From NCBI RefSeq assembly GCF_003862495.1, contig NZ_RRCH01000029.1, positions 1-64,000 of the forward strand: a stretch of DNA of 64,000 nt, written 5' to 3'. Shown here one piece after another: positions 45,316-54,213 of the stretch. The translations under genes and the position numbers were made by a program. Origin of the DNA: Halocatena pleomorpha. Lineage in GTDB: Archaea; Halobacteriota; Halobacteria; Halobacteriales; Haloarculaceae. Position 1 is the stretch's first letter. The number at the start of each line of letters is the position of its first letter. The notes under the pieces are model-generated. The model was given only the letters and a program-made list of their open reading frames with translations, ran no database searches and was not told the origin of the DNA.

Positions 45316-46811
45316 GTGAAACTGCTACTACGGAACTGCCGTTCAGAGAGCGACTCCGAGAGAATCCTCGTCCAGCGCTGCTCTGGGTGGGTGTATTAGG
45401 TGTACTGCTCGCGCTCGAAATCGGAGCGATCACTTCGGTGGCCGTCACGGTCGTATCAGGATTAGCTGGTGCTGTCGCCAGTGCTGCCGCCGCGGTGCTG
45501 GGTGGGCCAGTAGTGCCCTCAATCGGTGGGGCTATCGACGGTGCGCTCACGAGTGCGGCCCACGTGGCCGATGGATTGCCATCGCTGTTGTCCCGTGATG
45601 TGATCCCGAACCAAGGGTATCAAACGCCGGACGGCACGTGGCACGGGACGTTCCTCGGACTCGAACCCAAATACGCGTGGTTGCTCCGACTCGTGCTCGT
45701 GTACGCCTACATGTTCGCCTTCCTGTGGTGGTGTTGGCGGGGCTACCGCGTTTACGTCCGCCACTATCGGTTTGCGGACTGGACGCCCCGAGACGACATG
45801 GTCGACCGGCTTCGCACCCACCGATGGGGCCAGTTCGGGTTCGTCGTAGTGTTGCTGTTCGTCGGCATGGCGTTGTTCGCGCCGGCAATCAGCCCGACTT
45901 CTGCCGACCAGAACATCTACCATACGAGTCAGTACGACGTTCAATACTACGACGCCGACACCGAGAGCGTCGAAACGATAGCAGTGCTCGATGCGAACCT
46001 CGATAGCGCTTCCCGAGGAGCAGGGACGACCAACATCGGTCCGTGGCAGTACGACCAGTACGACCGGTTCCATCCCTTTGGCACGATGTCCAATCCTGGG
46101 CAGGATCTCTTTACCTTCATGGCGTACGGCGCTCGGATCTCGCTCGCCATCGGTCTCATCGCCATCGGTGTGAGCGTCGTGTTGGCCGGCGGCTTTTCGA
46201 TGCTCACCGCCTACTACAAGGGATTGGTCGATCTGTCGGTGGTGTTTGTCAGCGACTCGATCCAGTCGCTGCCGGGGATCTTGCTGTTGCTCCTCGTCGT
46301 GGCGGTGTTTCAGAGTCACTGGCTCTGGGAGATCTACAACGGCGGGCTGTTGCTCGCGCTCGCCTTCGGCGTGGTGTACTGGCCGGGGCTGTGGCGAGCG
46401 GTCCGTGGTCCGGCGCTTCAGGTGGCCGAACAGGAATGGGTCGACGCCGCAAAGAGCTACGGACAGCGATCGGTAACGACGATGCGAAAGCACATGTTGC
46501 CGTATCTCCTGAGCTACCTCCTGATCTACGGCTCGATGTCGCTCGGCGGCGTCATCATCGGTATAGCGGGACTGTCGTTTTTGGGTCTTGGTATTGATCC
46601 ACCGACGCCGGAGTGGGGACGAGCCATCAATACGGGACAGGACTACGTTACGACCCCTGCGTGGCACATCTCACTTATTCCCGGCATCCTCATCGTGATC
46701 GTTGTCACGGGATTCAACGCGCTGGGTGACGGCATCCGAGACGCGATGGATCCTGAAAGCGAGGGTGAAGACGCGGGTGCCGGTGCGACCGCTAGTGGTG
46801 GGGGTGCATAA
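45312..46811 (+). CDS. ABC permease, DppC type, with long N-terminal extension
   Basis: 499 aa, against about 300 for bacterial DppC. The C-terminal 260 residues are standard: TFMAYGARISLAIGLIAIGVSVVLAGG, SIQSLPGILLLLLVV and the EAA loop EWVDAAKSYGQRSVTTMRKHMLPY. The N-terminal half adds about three membrane segments (ALLWVGVLGVLLALEIGAIT, LVLVYAYMFAFLWWCWRGY, FVVVLLFVGMALFAPAIS) and an extracytoplasmic loop. Pairs with the DppB-type permease. Confidence 0.9.
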   Translation: MSETATTELPFRERLRENPRPALLWVGVLGVLLALEIGAITSVAVTVVSGLAGAVASAAAAVLGGPVVPSIGGAIDGALTSAAHVADGLPSLLSRDVIPNQGYQTPDGTWHGTFLGLEPKYAWLLRLVLVYAYMFAFLWWCWRGYRVYVRHYRFADWTPRDDMVDRLRTHRWGQFGFVVVLLFVGMALFAPAISPTSADQNIYHTSQYDVQYYDADTESVETIAVLDANLDSASRGAGTTNIGPWQYDQYDRFHPFGTMSNPGQDLFTFMAYGARISLAIGLIAIGVSVVLAGGFSMLTAYYKGLVDLSVVFVSDSIQSLPGILLLLLVVAVFQSHWLWEIYNGGLLLALAFGVVYWPGLWRAVRGPALQVAEQEWVDAAKSYGQRSVTTMRKHMLPYLLSYLLIYGSMSLGGVIIGIAGLSFLGLGIDPPTPEWGRAINTGQDYVTTPAWHISLIPGILIVIVVTGFNALGDGIRDAMDPESEGEDAGAGATASGGGA

Positions 46812-46813
46812 CC

Positions 46814-48181
46814 ATGAGTATGCATTCACATTCACCGGCGTCGGTCGACCGGACTGATGACGCGCTGTTGACCGTCGAGAACCTCCAGACATCGTTTTTC
46901 ACGGACAAGGAGACGATCCGAGCGGTTGACTCGATCAGCTTCGAGATCGATCGGGGCGAGACCGTCGGAATCGTCGGTGAGTCTGGGTCTGGAAAGAGCG
47001 TGACGGCCCGGTCGATCATGGGTTTGATCGACGCTCCCGGTCGTGTGGTCGGCGGCAGCGTCCGGTTCAACGACGCTGAGACCGTCGAGCGCCTCGCACG
47101 GCAGTATCCTGACCGGACGATCGACGTAGACGAGCTTCGCACTGAACACGATGTCGCGGACTGTATCGAGCAGTTGCTCGAACAGGGGGTTTCCCCCGCG
47201 AAACTCACCGACGGCGAGCAGGATCGATCCGATGTCGATCCCGTCGAACTCGCGCGCGAAGACATCGTTACGATGCGCGATCTCGTCGAACGTCGGTTCA
47301 CCGACGAACTCGGAATCACTGAGAAGAGCGCGTTCGTCGTGCGCGATACCGACGGCGGATACGTCGATGCGACGCACGCCTCCGAAGACGCGTTCCGGAA
47401 GCTTCGGGGACGGGGGATCTCAATGATCTTCCAGGATCCGCTCACGTCGCTGAATCCGGTGTACACCGTCGGCAACCAGATCAAAGAGGCGATCCGTCTT
47501 CATCAGGGATTGCAGGGCACCGAAGCCCACGAGGAAGCTATCAGACTTCTCGAAGCCGTCTCGATCCCTGACGCACACCGCCGTGTCGATGAGTATCCAC
47601 ACGAGTTCTCGGGCGGGATGCGCCAGCGTGCAGTCATCGCCATGGCGTTGGCGTGCAAACCCGAGTTGCTTATTTGCGACGAACCGACCACGGCGTTGGA
47701 CGTGACGATTCAGGCCCAGATCCTCGAACTCCTAATGGAGATCCAAGACGACCGTGACCTAGCGATCATGTTCATTACCCACGATATGGGTGTGATCGCG
47801 GAGATCGCTGACCAAGTGAACGTGATGTATGCGGGCGAACTCGTGGAAAAAGCGCCTGTCGGGGCGCTGTTCGACGCGCCGAAACACCCCTACACCCAGG
47901 GGCTGCTTGAGTCGATTCCGGGGCGTCATCCCGAAGAAGACCGACTCAGAACCATCGAGGGCGATGTGCCGACACCAAACGAACAGCCGACGTACTGTCG
48001 GTTCGCACCCCGGTGTCCTGAGGCGTTCGACGCCTGTGAGGTGGTTCATCCCGAGAACGTCGGTGTGGGCGATGCGGAACACACCGCTGCGTGTCTGCTT
48101 TATCCCGAGGAACTACCCACAGACGAAGCGCTCGAACAGCACCGGTCACTCGGAGCGACCGACGGAGGTGATCAACGATGA
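46814..48181 (+). CDS. ABC ATPase, DppD type, with large insertion
   Basis: 455 aa. Walker A GESGSGKS at 55-62, Q-loop [11 protein letters not shown] near 205, signature [15 protein letters not shown], Walker [16 protein letters not shown]-loop FITHDMG, and the C-terminal oligopeptide-transport Cys cluster ([15 protein letters not shown]). About 100 extra residues (roughly 90-192) lie between Walker A and the Q-loop, acidic and helical in appearance, which standard DppD proteins lack. It overlaps the next ATPase by ATGA. Confidence 0.92.
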   Translation: MSMHSHSPASVDRTDDALLTVENLQTSFFTDKETIRAVDSISFEIDRGETVGIVGESGSGKSVTARSIMGLIDAPGRVVGGSVRFNDAETVERLARQYPDRTIDVDELRTEHDVADCIEQLLEQGVSPAKLTDGEQDRSDVDPVELAREDIVTMRDLVERRFTDELGITEKSAFVVRDTDGGYVDATHASEDAFRKLRGRGISMIFQDPLTSLNPVYTVGNQIKEAIRLHQGLQGTEAHEEAIRLLEAVSIPDAHRRVDEYPHEFSGGMRQRAVIAMALACKPELLICDEPTTALDVTIQAQILELLMEIQDDRDLAIMFITHDMGVIAEIADQVNVMYAGELVEKAPVGALFDAPKHPYTQGLLESIPGRHPEEDRLRTIEGDVPTPNEQPTYCRFAPRCPEAFDACEVVHPENVGVGDAEHTAACLLYPEELPTDEALEQHRSLGATDGGDQR

Positions 48182-49806
48182 GCGAGGAGCTACTCACCGA
48201 ATCACGACAGACGACGGCCGAGCCGCTCGTTGAGGTCAACGGATTGAAGACGTACTACGACACCGGCGGGATGCTCGGTTCCCAGCCTGTCAAGGCCGTT
48301 GACGGCGTCGACTTCTCGATCGCGCGCGGCGAGACACTCGGATTGGTTGGCGAATCGGGCTGTGGAAAGACGACGCTCGGACGGACGCTCGTTCAGCTCG
48401 AAACCGCCACTGATGGAGAAGTGTTGTTCGATGGGCGTGATGTGACAACCCTTTCCGGGTCGGAGCTGAAGAAGTGGCGGCGCAACGCCCAGATCGTCTT
48501 TCAGGACCCTGAATCTAGCCTCAACAGCCGGATGACTGTGGGAGAGATCATCCGCGAACCGCTCGATGTCCACGGCTGGCCCAACTTCACTGTCGCTGTC
48601 GACGATCCACAGGACCGATCCGTGAGTCTTTCTGGCGACGGCACGCTCACAGACGACGACCAGGCCGATATCACCGTCGCTGTCGGAGACGATGATCAGA
48701 CCGTAGCGGTACGGGAGGGGATTCCGATGGACGAGTCCGCTGTGAAGGTATCGACCACCGAACGCGGATCATCCGTGACGGTGTCGCTGTCGGTCGGCGT
48801 CTCTAAATCCCGCCTTCGTCGTGCACGCGTCCGAGAGCTGTTGAAGACGGTGGGACTCCAGGAAGAACACTACTACCGGTATCCACACCAGTTTTCCGGT
48901 GGACAACGACAACGCGTCGGTATCGCTCGCTCACTCGCGCTCGAACCGGAGTTCGTCGTTCTCGACGAACCAGTGAGCGCGCTTGATGTCTCAGTTCAGG
49001 CAAAGGTACTGAATCTACTCGAAGATCTCCAAGAACAGTTCGGGCTGACGTATCTGTTCATCGCTCACGACCTTTCCGTCGTCCGCCACATCTGTGATCG
49101 GGTCGCCGTGATGTATCTCGGTCACATCATGGAGATTGGAGAGACAGAAGAGCTATTCCAGAACCCGAAAAACCCCTACACCTACTCGTTGCTGTCGGCA
49201 ATTCCGGACCCAGATCCCGAGACGACCCGCGAGCGCGTCACACTCCGGGGAACGCCACCCAGTCCTCGAAATCCGCCATCGGGCTGTCCGTTCAGCACGC
49301 GGTGTCCAGTAAAGATCCGGCCGACAGAGTACAGGGATATCGACGAACAGACCTGGGAAGGAATCGAACTTTTGGGCGACATCCTCCGAAACCGCGAGCA
49401 GCAGAGCGTCGGGGTTCGTGAGCGTGCAAAGCGGCTCTTGGGGTTGGAGACGGGCTTCGATGACATCGTGGATGTCGTCGAAGAGGTGTTCATGCCTGAG
49501 ACCGTCGAGACGGAGCAATCGGCTGCTGAGAGATCGATGGCCGACGACGAACGACTCGAAGCCGCGTTGTCCGACGTGCCAGCCACTGTCAAAACCCACA
49601 TCGAGACGGCCGTCGAACTCATCGAAGCCGGCGACGAATCACAGGCACACCAGCTGTTGACAGACGAATTCGGCTCGGTTTGTGAACACGAATCTCCAGA
49701 ACACCACCCTGTGAGCGACACGGGCCGCGCGAGCTACTGTCACCGTCACCGATCAGAGTACGACGAGCCAGAGCCGGTGTTCGACAGCCATCTGGATCAC
49801 GACTGA
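48178..49806 (+). CDS. ABC ATPase, DppF type, with insertion and C-terminal extension
   Basis: 542 aa, well above the usual 320-350. Walker A GESGCGKT at 58-65, Q-loop [14 protein letters not shown] near 106, signature [15 protein letters not shown] near 239, Walker [15 protein letters not shown]. Two additions stand out: an acidic beta-rich segment at about 134-210 ([26 protein letters not shown]) before the signature helix, and about 150 residues after the usual CPFSTRCP, before a late C...CHRH tail. Cys/His spacing in the tail suggests the normal metal-type cluster has been split by the insertion. Confidence 0.9.
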   Translation: MSEELLTESRQTTAEPLVEVNGLKTYYDTGGMLGSQPVKAVDGVDFSIARGETLGLVGESGCGKTTLGRTLVQLETATDGEVLFDGRDVTTLSGSELKKWRRNAQIVFQDPESSLNSRMTVGEIIREPLDVHGWPNFTVAVDDPQDRSVSLSGDGTLTDDDQADITVAVGDDDQTVAVREGIPMDESAVKVSTTERGSSVTVSLSVGVSKSRLRRARVRELLKTVGLQEEHYYRYPHQFSGGQRQRVGIARSLALEPEFVVLDEPVSALDVSVQAKVLNLLEDLQEQFGLTYLFIAHDLSVVRHICDRVAVMYLGHIMEIGETEELFQNPKNPYTYSLLSAIPDPDPETTRERVTLRGTPPSPRNPPSGCPFSTRCPVKIRPTEYRDIDEQTWEGIELLGDILRNREQQSVGVRERAKRLLGLETGFDDIVDVVEEVFMPETVETEQSAAERSMADDERLEAALSDVPATVKTHIETAVELIEAGDESQAHQLLTDEFGSVCEHESPEHHPVSDTGRASYCHRHRSEYDEPEPVFDSHLDHD

Positions 49807-50204
49807 TGAACCGAGAGCCGTCGATCCGCGTTCAACAGGCGGTGGATGCGTTCGTGTACGCCGTTGCCGTCACGACGATCGCCCTCGTGAGCGCAGTCAT
49901 CGTCAGCTTCGCGCTCGGCGGCGGGTGGGTGGGTGTGAAGTTCATCCTGTTTCTCATCGGAATCGGACTGTTCGGAGTCGGTACGTTCGCTCTCCGACCG
50001 ACCCCACCGTGGCGAGACCACTCCCGCCTCCCCACACCCGACCGATCAGTGCTGCAGTCGAGGCTGCAACGACTTCCGCCGCTCGATGCGTACGGATTGA
50101 CTGCTGACGAACGGTTCCCGACCGGAGCGAAGCTGCTGCTGTCGAGTGTCTTTATTCTCGCGCTTTCGTTCGTACTCGAAACTGTGTTCGGCGTTGCACG
50201 GTGA
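49806..50204 (+). CDS. Small three-span membrane protein at the end of the ABC operon
   Basis: 132 aa, overlapping the DppF-type stop by one base (TGATG). Spans: VYAVAVTTIALVSAVIVSFAL, VKFILFLIGIGLFGVGTFAL and LLLSSVFILALSFVLETVFG. Between spans two and three is a basic soluble loop. No family is recognised with certainty; the tight coupling suggests an accessory role in the transporter. Confidence 0.75.
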   Translation: MNREPSIRVQQAVDAFVYAVAVTTIALVSAVIVSFALGGGWVGVKFILFLIGIGLFGVGTFALRPTPPWRDHSRLPTPDRSVLQSRLQRLPPLDAYGLTADERFPTGAKLLLSSVFILALSFVLETVFGVAR

Positions 50205-50313
50205 CGAACCGAAGCGAACGTTGACCGTTCCGTTCTGTGCTGGACATGTATTATGGGAAGTACATAGAACAGAAGAGAGTGAACTTTAATGTCCATGCGA
50301 TCCAGCTGTCAGT

Positions 50314-50847
50314 ATGACCGAATCCGGTGACGATGGGGCACACACTGAACAAAGCGCAGATACTATCGAGGAAGGGAAATCAGCGTGGCAAGCCACGGTC
50401 GATGACATGAACGGAATGGCTGCCGAGCTCGAAGAAGAGGGGTGGACGGCGACCGCCATCGCGGCCGACGATACCGCTCCGAATCCGCCGGAGGCGGGTG
50501 ATACCGACCGATACGGCTTCATTCACGTGATCGCAGATAACGACGCTGAGGAGTTTTCCGAGACGTTCGAGCGCGGCCACGAGGAAGGCGGCGGCTTTCC
50601 GGAGTACGAAGTGTATCAATCCGAATCCGGCGGACGGATCTTCCAAGTGACCGTGTTGTACGATGAGGTGACAGCCAGCGTGATCCTTCTTGCTGGCAAC
50701 TACGAACCACAACGGGCGCAGGATCTGATGCAGACCGCAGCCGAGCGCGAGGAGTTGTACACACACGTTCAAACCCTCGATAAGACGGTGTTGGGCAGTT
50801 TCCGACATGAGGGGTGGGAGATCTTCTTCCCGAACGTCGAGCAATGA
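50314..50847 (+). CDS. Conserved haloarchaeal hypothetical protein
   Basis: 177 aa, acidic and soluble: SAWQATVDDMNGMAAELEEE, then TDRYGFIHVIADNDAEEF, YEVYQSESGGRIFQVTVLYD and SVILLAGNYEPQRAQDLM. The last third is helical. The pattern of a small alpha-beta domain with a long N-terminal acidic tail is common in haloarchaea, but I cannot assign a function. It has its own upstream region after the ABC operon. Confidence 0.7.
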   Translation: MTESGDDGAHTEQSADTIEEGKSAWQATVDDMNGMAAELEEEGWTATAIAADDTAPNPPEAGDTDRYGFIHVIADNDAEEFSETFERGHEEGGGFPEYEVYQSESGGRIFQVTVLYDEVTASVILLAGNYEPQRAQDLMQTAAEREELYTHVQTLDKTVLGSFRHEGWEIFFPNVEQ

Positions 50848-51018
50848 CTCGACGTGCGGCTCTCTACAACGGAGTCGCTCTGACACACGGACGATAATAT
50901 TTTATACGGCGTGAGGTGACTACTGACACGGATCATACACGCGTTCACTCACTTCAAGAGATCCCACGATTCACCGAAAGTGTGTAAGGTCTTTGTAGTC
51001 TCGCGGCGACGAGTCGAT

Positions 51019-51867
51019 ATGGACGTAACAGACGCGATGACACCGCGTGAAGAATTGGTTACGGTGTCACTTCCAGGGTCGCGCGATGCTGCGCTCGAAC
51101 ACCTCCGCAAGCGCGAGTTTTCATCCGTTGCGGTGGTCAAAGAGGAGAACAGCGATGAGACGTTTCGGGGGCTGATCTCCCGTGAGGCACTGATCGAAAA
51201 CCCCGACGAAGATCAGCTCGCGCTGTTAGTGGAGGAAGGCCCGACCACATCCTCGGACGCGAGCTTAGAAACGTTGGCGGAGATGATGGTCGAGACCGGT
51301 GCCCGCCGTGTACCGGTCGTCAACGGTAGCGGATTGAACGGCATCGTCACGATCACGGACGTTATCGGAGCCATCGCTGAAGGCGCTGCTGACGGTGAAC
51401 GGCAGGTGTCGGAACTGGCGACGCGGTCAGTGAACGGAATTTACAGCGGCTCGCCGTTGCGCGTCGCAGAGCAGGAACTGCGGTACGCCGACACGCCGTA
51501 CGCGGTCGTCATTGATGACGCGGCGGAGCCTGTCGGCATTCTCACGGACGCGGATTTGATCGCGGTAGCCGAAATCGTTGAGGGTGAAGACGATACCGGT
51601 GGCGCGATGGCGGGTGACGACGACGAGTGGATGTGGGAAGGGATCAAGACGGTTGGAAACCGCTATTACCCCACTCGGAACGTGGAGTTTCCCGACGGCA
51701 CGGTCGCTGACTACATGAGCGACGATCTCGTCACGGTCTCGCGCACGCAGACCGCGCGTGAGGCCGCACAACTCATGGTCCGTCACGACATCGAACAGAT
51801 CCCGCTGATGAGCGGCGGTGAACTCCTCGGCATCGTCCAGGATATGGACCTCCTTCACGCAGTATGA
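51019..51867 (+). CDS. CBS-domain protein (four CBS motifs)
   Basis: 282 aa from ATG 51019 (MDVTDAMTPREELVTVSLPG). Four CBS repeats form two Bateman modules: residues about 1-75, 75-130 (LETLAEMMVETGARRVPVVNG), 135-190 (YADTPYAVVIDDAAEPVGILTDADLIAV) and 225-282 (MSDDLVTVSRTQTAREAAQLMVRHDIEQIPLMSGGELLGIVQD). Such proteins usually bind adenosyl ligands and regulate partners. It overlaps glyS by four bases, so the two are co-translated; a link to translation or adenylate sensing is inference. Confidence 0.85.
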   Translation: MDVTDAMTPREELVTVSLPGSRDAALEHLRKREFSSVAVVKEENSDETFRGLISREALIENPDEDQLALLVEEGPTTSSDASLETLAEMMVETGARRVPVVNGSGLNGIVTITDVIGAIAEGAADGERQVSELATRSVNGIYSGSPLRVAEQELRYADTPYAVVIDDAAEPVGILTDADLIAVAEIVEGEDDTGGAMAGDDDEWMWEGIKTVGNRYYPTRNVEFPDGTVADYMSDDLVTVSRTQTAREAAQLMVRHDIEQIPLMSGGELLGIVQDMDLLHAV

Positions 51868-53570
51868 GTGATCGACTTGTCGAACTTGCAAAGCGTCGCG
51901 GCTTTTTCTTCCCGGCCAGCGGCGCGTACGGCGGCACAGCTGGGTTCTACGCGTACGGTCCACAAGGGGCGGCGCTGAAGCGCAATCTGATCGAATCGTG
52001 GCGTGAGCAGTTCCTCACCAGAGAAGGCCACATGGAGATCGACGCGCCGACGGTTATGCCCGAAAGCGTCTTCGAGGCCTCCGGACACCTCGATACGTTC
52101 GACGACATGATCATCGAATGTCCGTCGTGTGGGGAGAGCCACCGTGCGGACCACCTCGTCGAAGACGAGACCGACATTGACGACGCTGAAGGCATGTCCC
52201 TATCGGCCGTCGAGGAGATTATTGCCGAGCAGGATCTCCACTGTCCGGACTGCGGGGCGTCACTCGCCGGCATCGAGGTGTCGGCGTTCAACCTGATGTT
52301 CGGAACGAACATCGGTCCCGGTTCGTCCTCGCCGGGCTATCTTCGGCCGGAAACAGCCCAAGGGATTTTCGTGGAGTTTCCCCAGCTGAAAGAGTACGCG
52401 CGCAATCAACTCCCCTTTGGCGTGGGTCAGATCGGACGGGCGTACAGAAACGAGATCAGCCCACGGCGCTCGATCGTTCGGGTTCGGGAGTTGACACAGG
52501 CCGAACTGGAACATTTCATCGATCCGGAAACAGACAAGCCGCCGTTGTCGCGGGTTGCCGGCGTGGACGTGCCGTTGTACTCCGCGGCGGCCCAAGCGGA
52601 CGACGGAGAGATCGAGACGATGACGGTCAACGATGCGGTCGAGGCGGGTGTCGTCAACGACTGGATCGCGTACTACCTCGGCGTGGCGGCCGAGTGGTAC
52701 GAACGGGTGGGCGTCGACATGGACCGGTTCCGGTACCGTCAACATCAGCCTGAAGAGCTTTCACACTACTCTTCGGACTGTTGGGACGCCGAAGTCGAGG
52801 TTGATGGCAACTGGATCGAACTCACCGGCTTTGCCTACCGGGGATCGTACGATCTGTCCAAACACGACGAGTACTCCGATGAGGAGTTCACCCTGTTCAA
52901 ACAGTACGACGAGCCGATCACCGTCGAGCGGCCGACCGTCGATCCGGACATGAGCGTGCTCGGTCCTGAGTTTGGGAGCGAGGCCAGCGACATCGCTGAG
53001 GAGCTACAGCGACTGGCCGAAACCGATCCTGACGCATTTGAGGGCGAGACTGTGACCGTCACGATCAACGACGAGGATCGGACGGTCCCTGTCGACGTGA
53101 CTGGCTTTGCCGTCGAGGAGGTGACCGAATCCGGTGAGCACATCACCCCGCACGTCATCGAACCGTCGTTCGGCATCGACCGGCTCATCTACACGGTGTT
53201 AGCACACGGCTACCGAGAAGATGAAGTCGACGGCGAGCCACGAACCTCACTCGCACTACAGCCCGACATCGCACCGACGACAGTGGGCGTGTTTCCGCTG
53301 ATGGCGAAAGACGGGATGGCCGAGCGTGCTCAGGAGATCGTCCGACGGCTCCGATCAGAGGGTTTCACCGTGAACTACGACGATTCGGGGGCGATCGGAC
53401 GGCGGTACCGTCGACAGGACGAGATCGGGACACCCTACTGCGTCACAGTCGATTACGAATCACTGGAGGATGACACCGTTACCGTCCGTGAACGGGATTC
53501 GACCGAACAGGATCGGGTGGCTGTCGACGACCTGTGTTCCCACCTCAGATCACGCAGCGCAACGCAGTAG
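51864..53570 (+). CDS. glyS: Glycyl-tRNA synthetase
   Basis: 568-aa class-II synthetase of the alpha2 archaeal/eukaryotic type. Motif 1 region PTVMPESVFEASGHL, zinc cysteines CPSCGESH and CPDCGASL, motif 2 GRAYRNEISPRRSIVRVRELTQAELEHFI, motif 3 HVIEPSFGIDRLIY, and the anticodon-binding domain (LQPDIAPTTVGVFPLM, GAIGRRYRRQDEIGTPYCVTV). It starts on the ATGA of the CBS gene and is followed without a gap by the dolichol-kinase-like gene. Confidence 0.96.
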   Translation: MSDRLVELAKRRGFFFPASGAYGGTAGFYAYGPQGAALKRNLIESWREQFLTREGHMEIDAPTVMPESVFEASGHLDTFDDMIIECPSCGESHRADHLVEDETDIDDAEGMSLSAVEEIIAEQDLHCPDCGASLAGIEVSAFNLMFGTNIGPGSSSPGYLRPETAQGIFVEFPQLKEYARNQLPFGVGQIGRAYRNEISPRRSIVRVRELTQAELEHFIDPETDKPPLSRVAGVDVPLYSAAAQADDGEIETMTVNDAVEAGVVNDWIAYYLGVAAEWYERVGVDMDRFRYRQHQPEELSHYSSDCWDAEVEVDGNWIELTGFAYRGSYDLSKHDEYSDEEFTLFKQYDEPITVERPTVDPDMSVLGPEFGSEASDIAEELQRLAETDPDAFEGETVTVTINDEDRTVPVDVTGFAVEEVTESGEHITPHVIEPSFGIDRLIYTVLAHGYREDEVDGEPRTSLALQPDIAPTTVGVFPLMAKDGMAERAQEIVRRLRSEGFTVNYDDSGAIGRRYRRQDEIGTPYCVTVDYESLEDDTVTVRERDSTEQDRVAVDDLCSHLRSRSATQ

Positions 53571-54158
53571 ATGCATCCCGAGATCCAACGACGGCTGGTG
53601 CACGCGTCTGGCGTCGTGATCCCGTTTTCGTATCTTGGCGGGATCATCACGTGGGAGCACGTGCAGTTGCTGTTCGTCCTCTGTATGCTGAGTGCGTTCG
53701 TTCTCGAAGCGCTCCGGCTCACTGGATTCCTCCAGTGGCAGATCTTCGACACGCTCACCCGCGAGTACGAGCACGATCACGTTGCGGCCTACGCGTTGTA
53801 CATGATCGGCACCACGGTCGTCGTGTTAACCGTCCGTCCGGGCGTTGCTGTTCCTGCCCTCCTGTTGCTCATGATCGCTGATCCCGTGATCGGCGTGCTC
53901 GGCTCCGGTGGTGGACTGACGATCAAACCGATCCGCGTGTTGGCGACGATGTTTGCCCTCTGTACGCTCATTGCGCTCCCGTTCGTCCATCTGGTTCCAG
54001 CGATCTGTGGGGCGTTCGCCGCAACCGTTGCCGACGGGGCAAAGCCGGTCATCGCCGGCTACGTGATCGACGACAATCTCACCATCCCACCGGCTGCTGC
54101 GGTTTCGATCATTGCCGGTCAGCAACTCCTTGAAATGAGCCATTCGGTCGGCTTCTGA
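53571..54158 (+). CDS. Dolichol kinase-like (SEC59/DGK1/VTE5) membrane protein
   Basis: 195 aa, ATG directly after the glyS stop. About six spans; family-like features are the N-terminal RRLVHASGVVIPFSYLGG, LFVLCMLSAFVLEALRLTG and VPALLLLMIADPVIGVLGS followed by GAFAATVADGAKP. Relatives phosphorylate polyprenols such as dolichol, which carry glycans for N-glycosylation and lipids. Substrate is inferred. This is interesting beside a region encoding a sequon-rich secreted protein. Confidence 0.75.
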   Translation: MHPEIQRRLVHASGVVIPFSYLGGIITWEHVQLLFVLCMLSAFVLEALRLTGFLQWQIFDTLTREYEHDHVAAYALYMIGTTVVVLTVRPGVAVPALLLLMIADPVIGVLGSGGGLTIKPIRVLATMFALCTLIALPFVHLVPAICGAFAATVADGAKPVIAGYVIDDNLTIPPAAAVSIIAGQQLLEMSHSVGF

Positions 54159-54213
54159 GTGTCGCCACCGTCCAGGGGAACGCTTATGCGCCGGAGACGA
54201 CAGCATTACGCTG

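Noticed and set aside
45519-46667. A 382-codon minus-strand frame opposite the DppC-type permease
   Set aside because: Arg/His/Gln-rich composition and no family features; the permease on the plus strand is certain.
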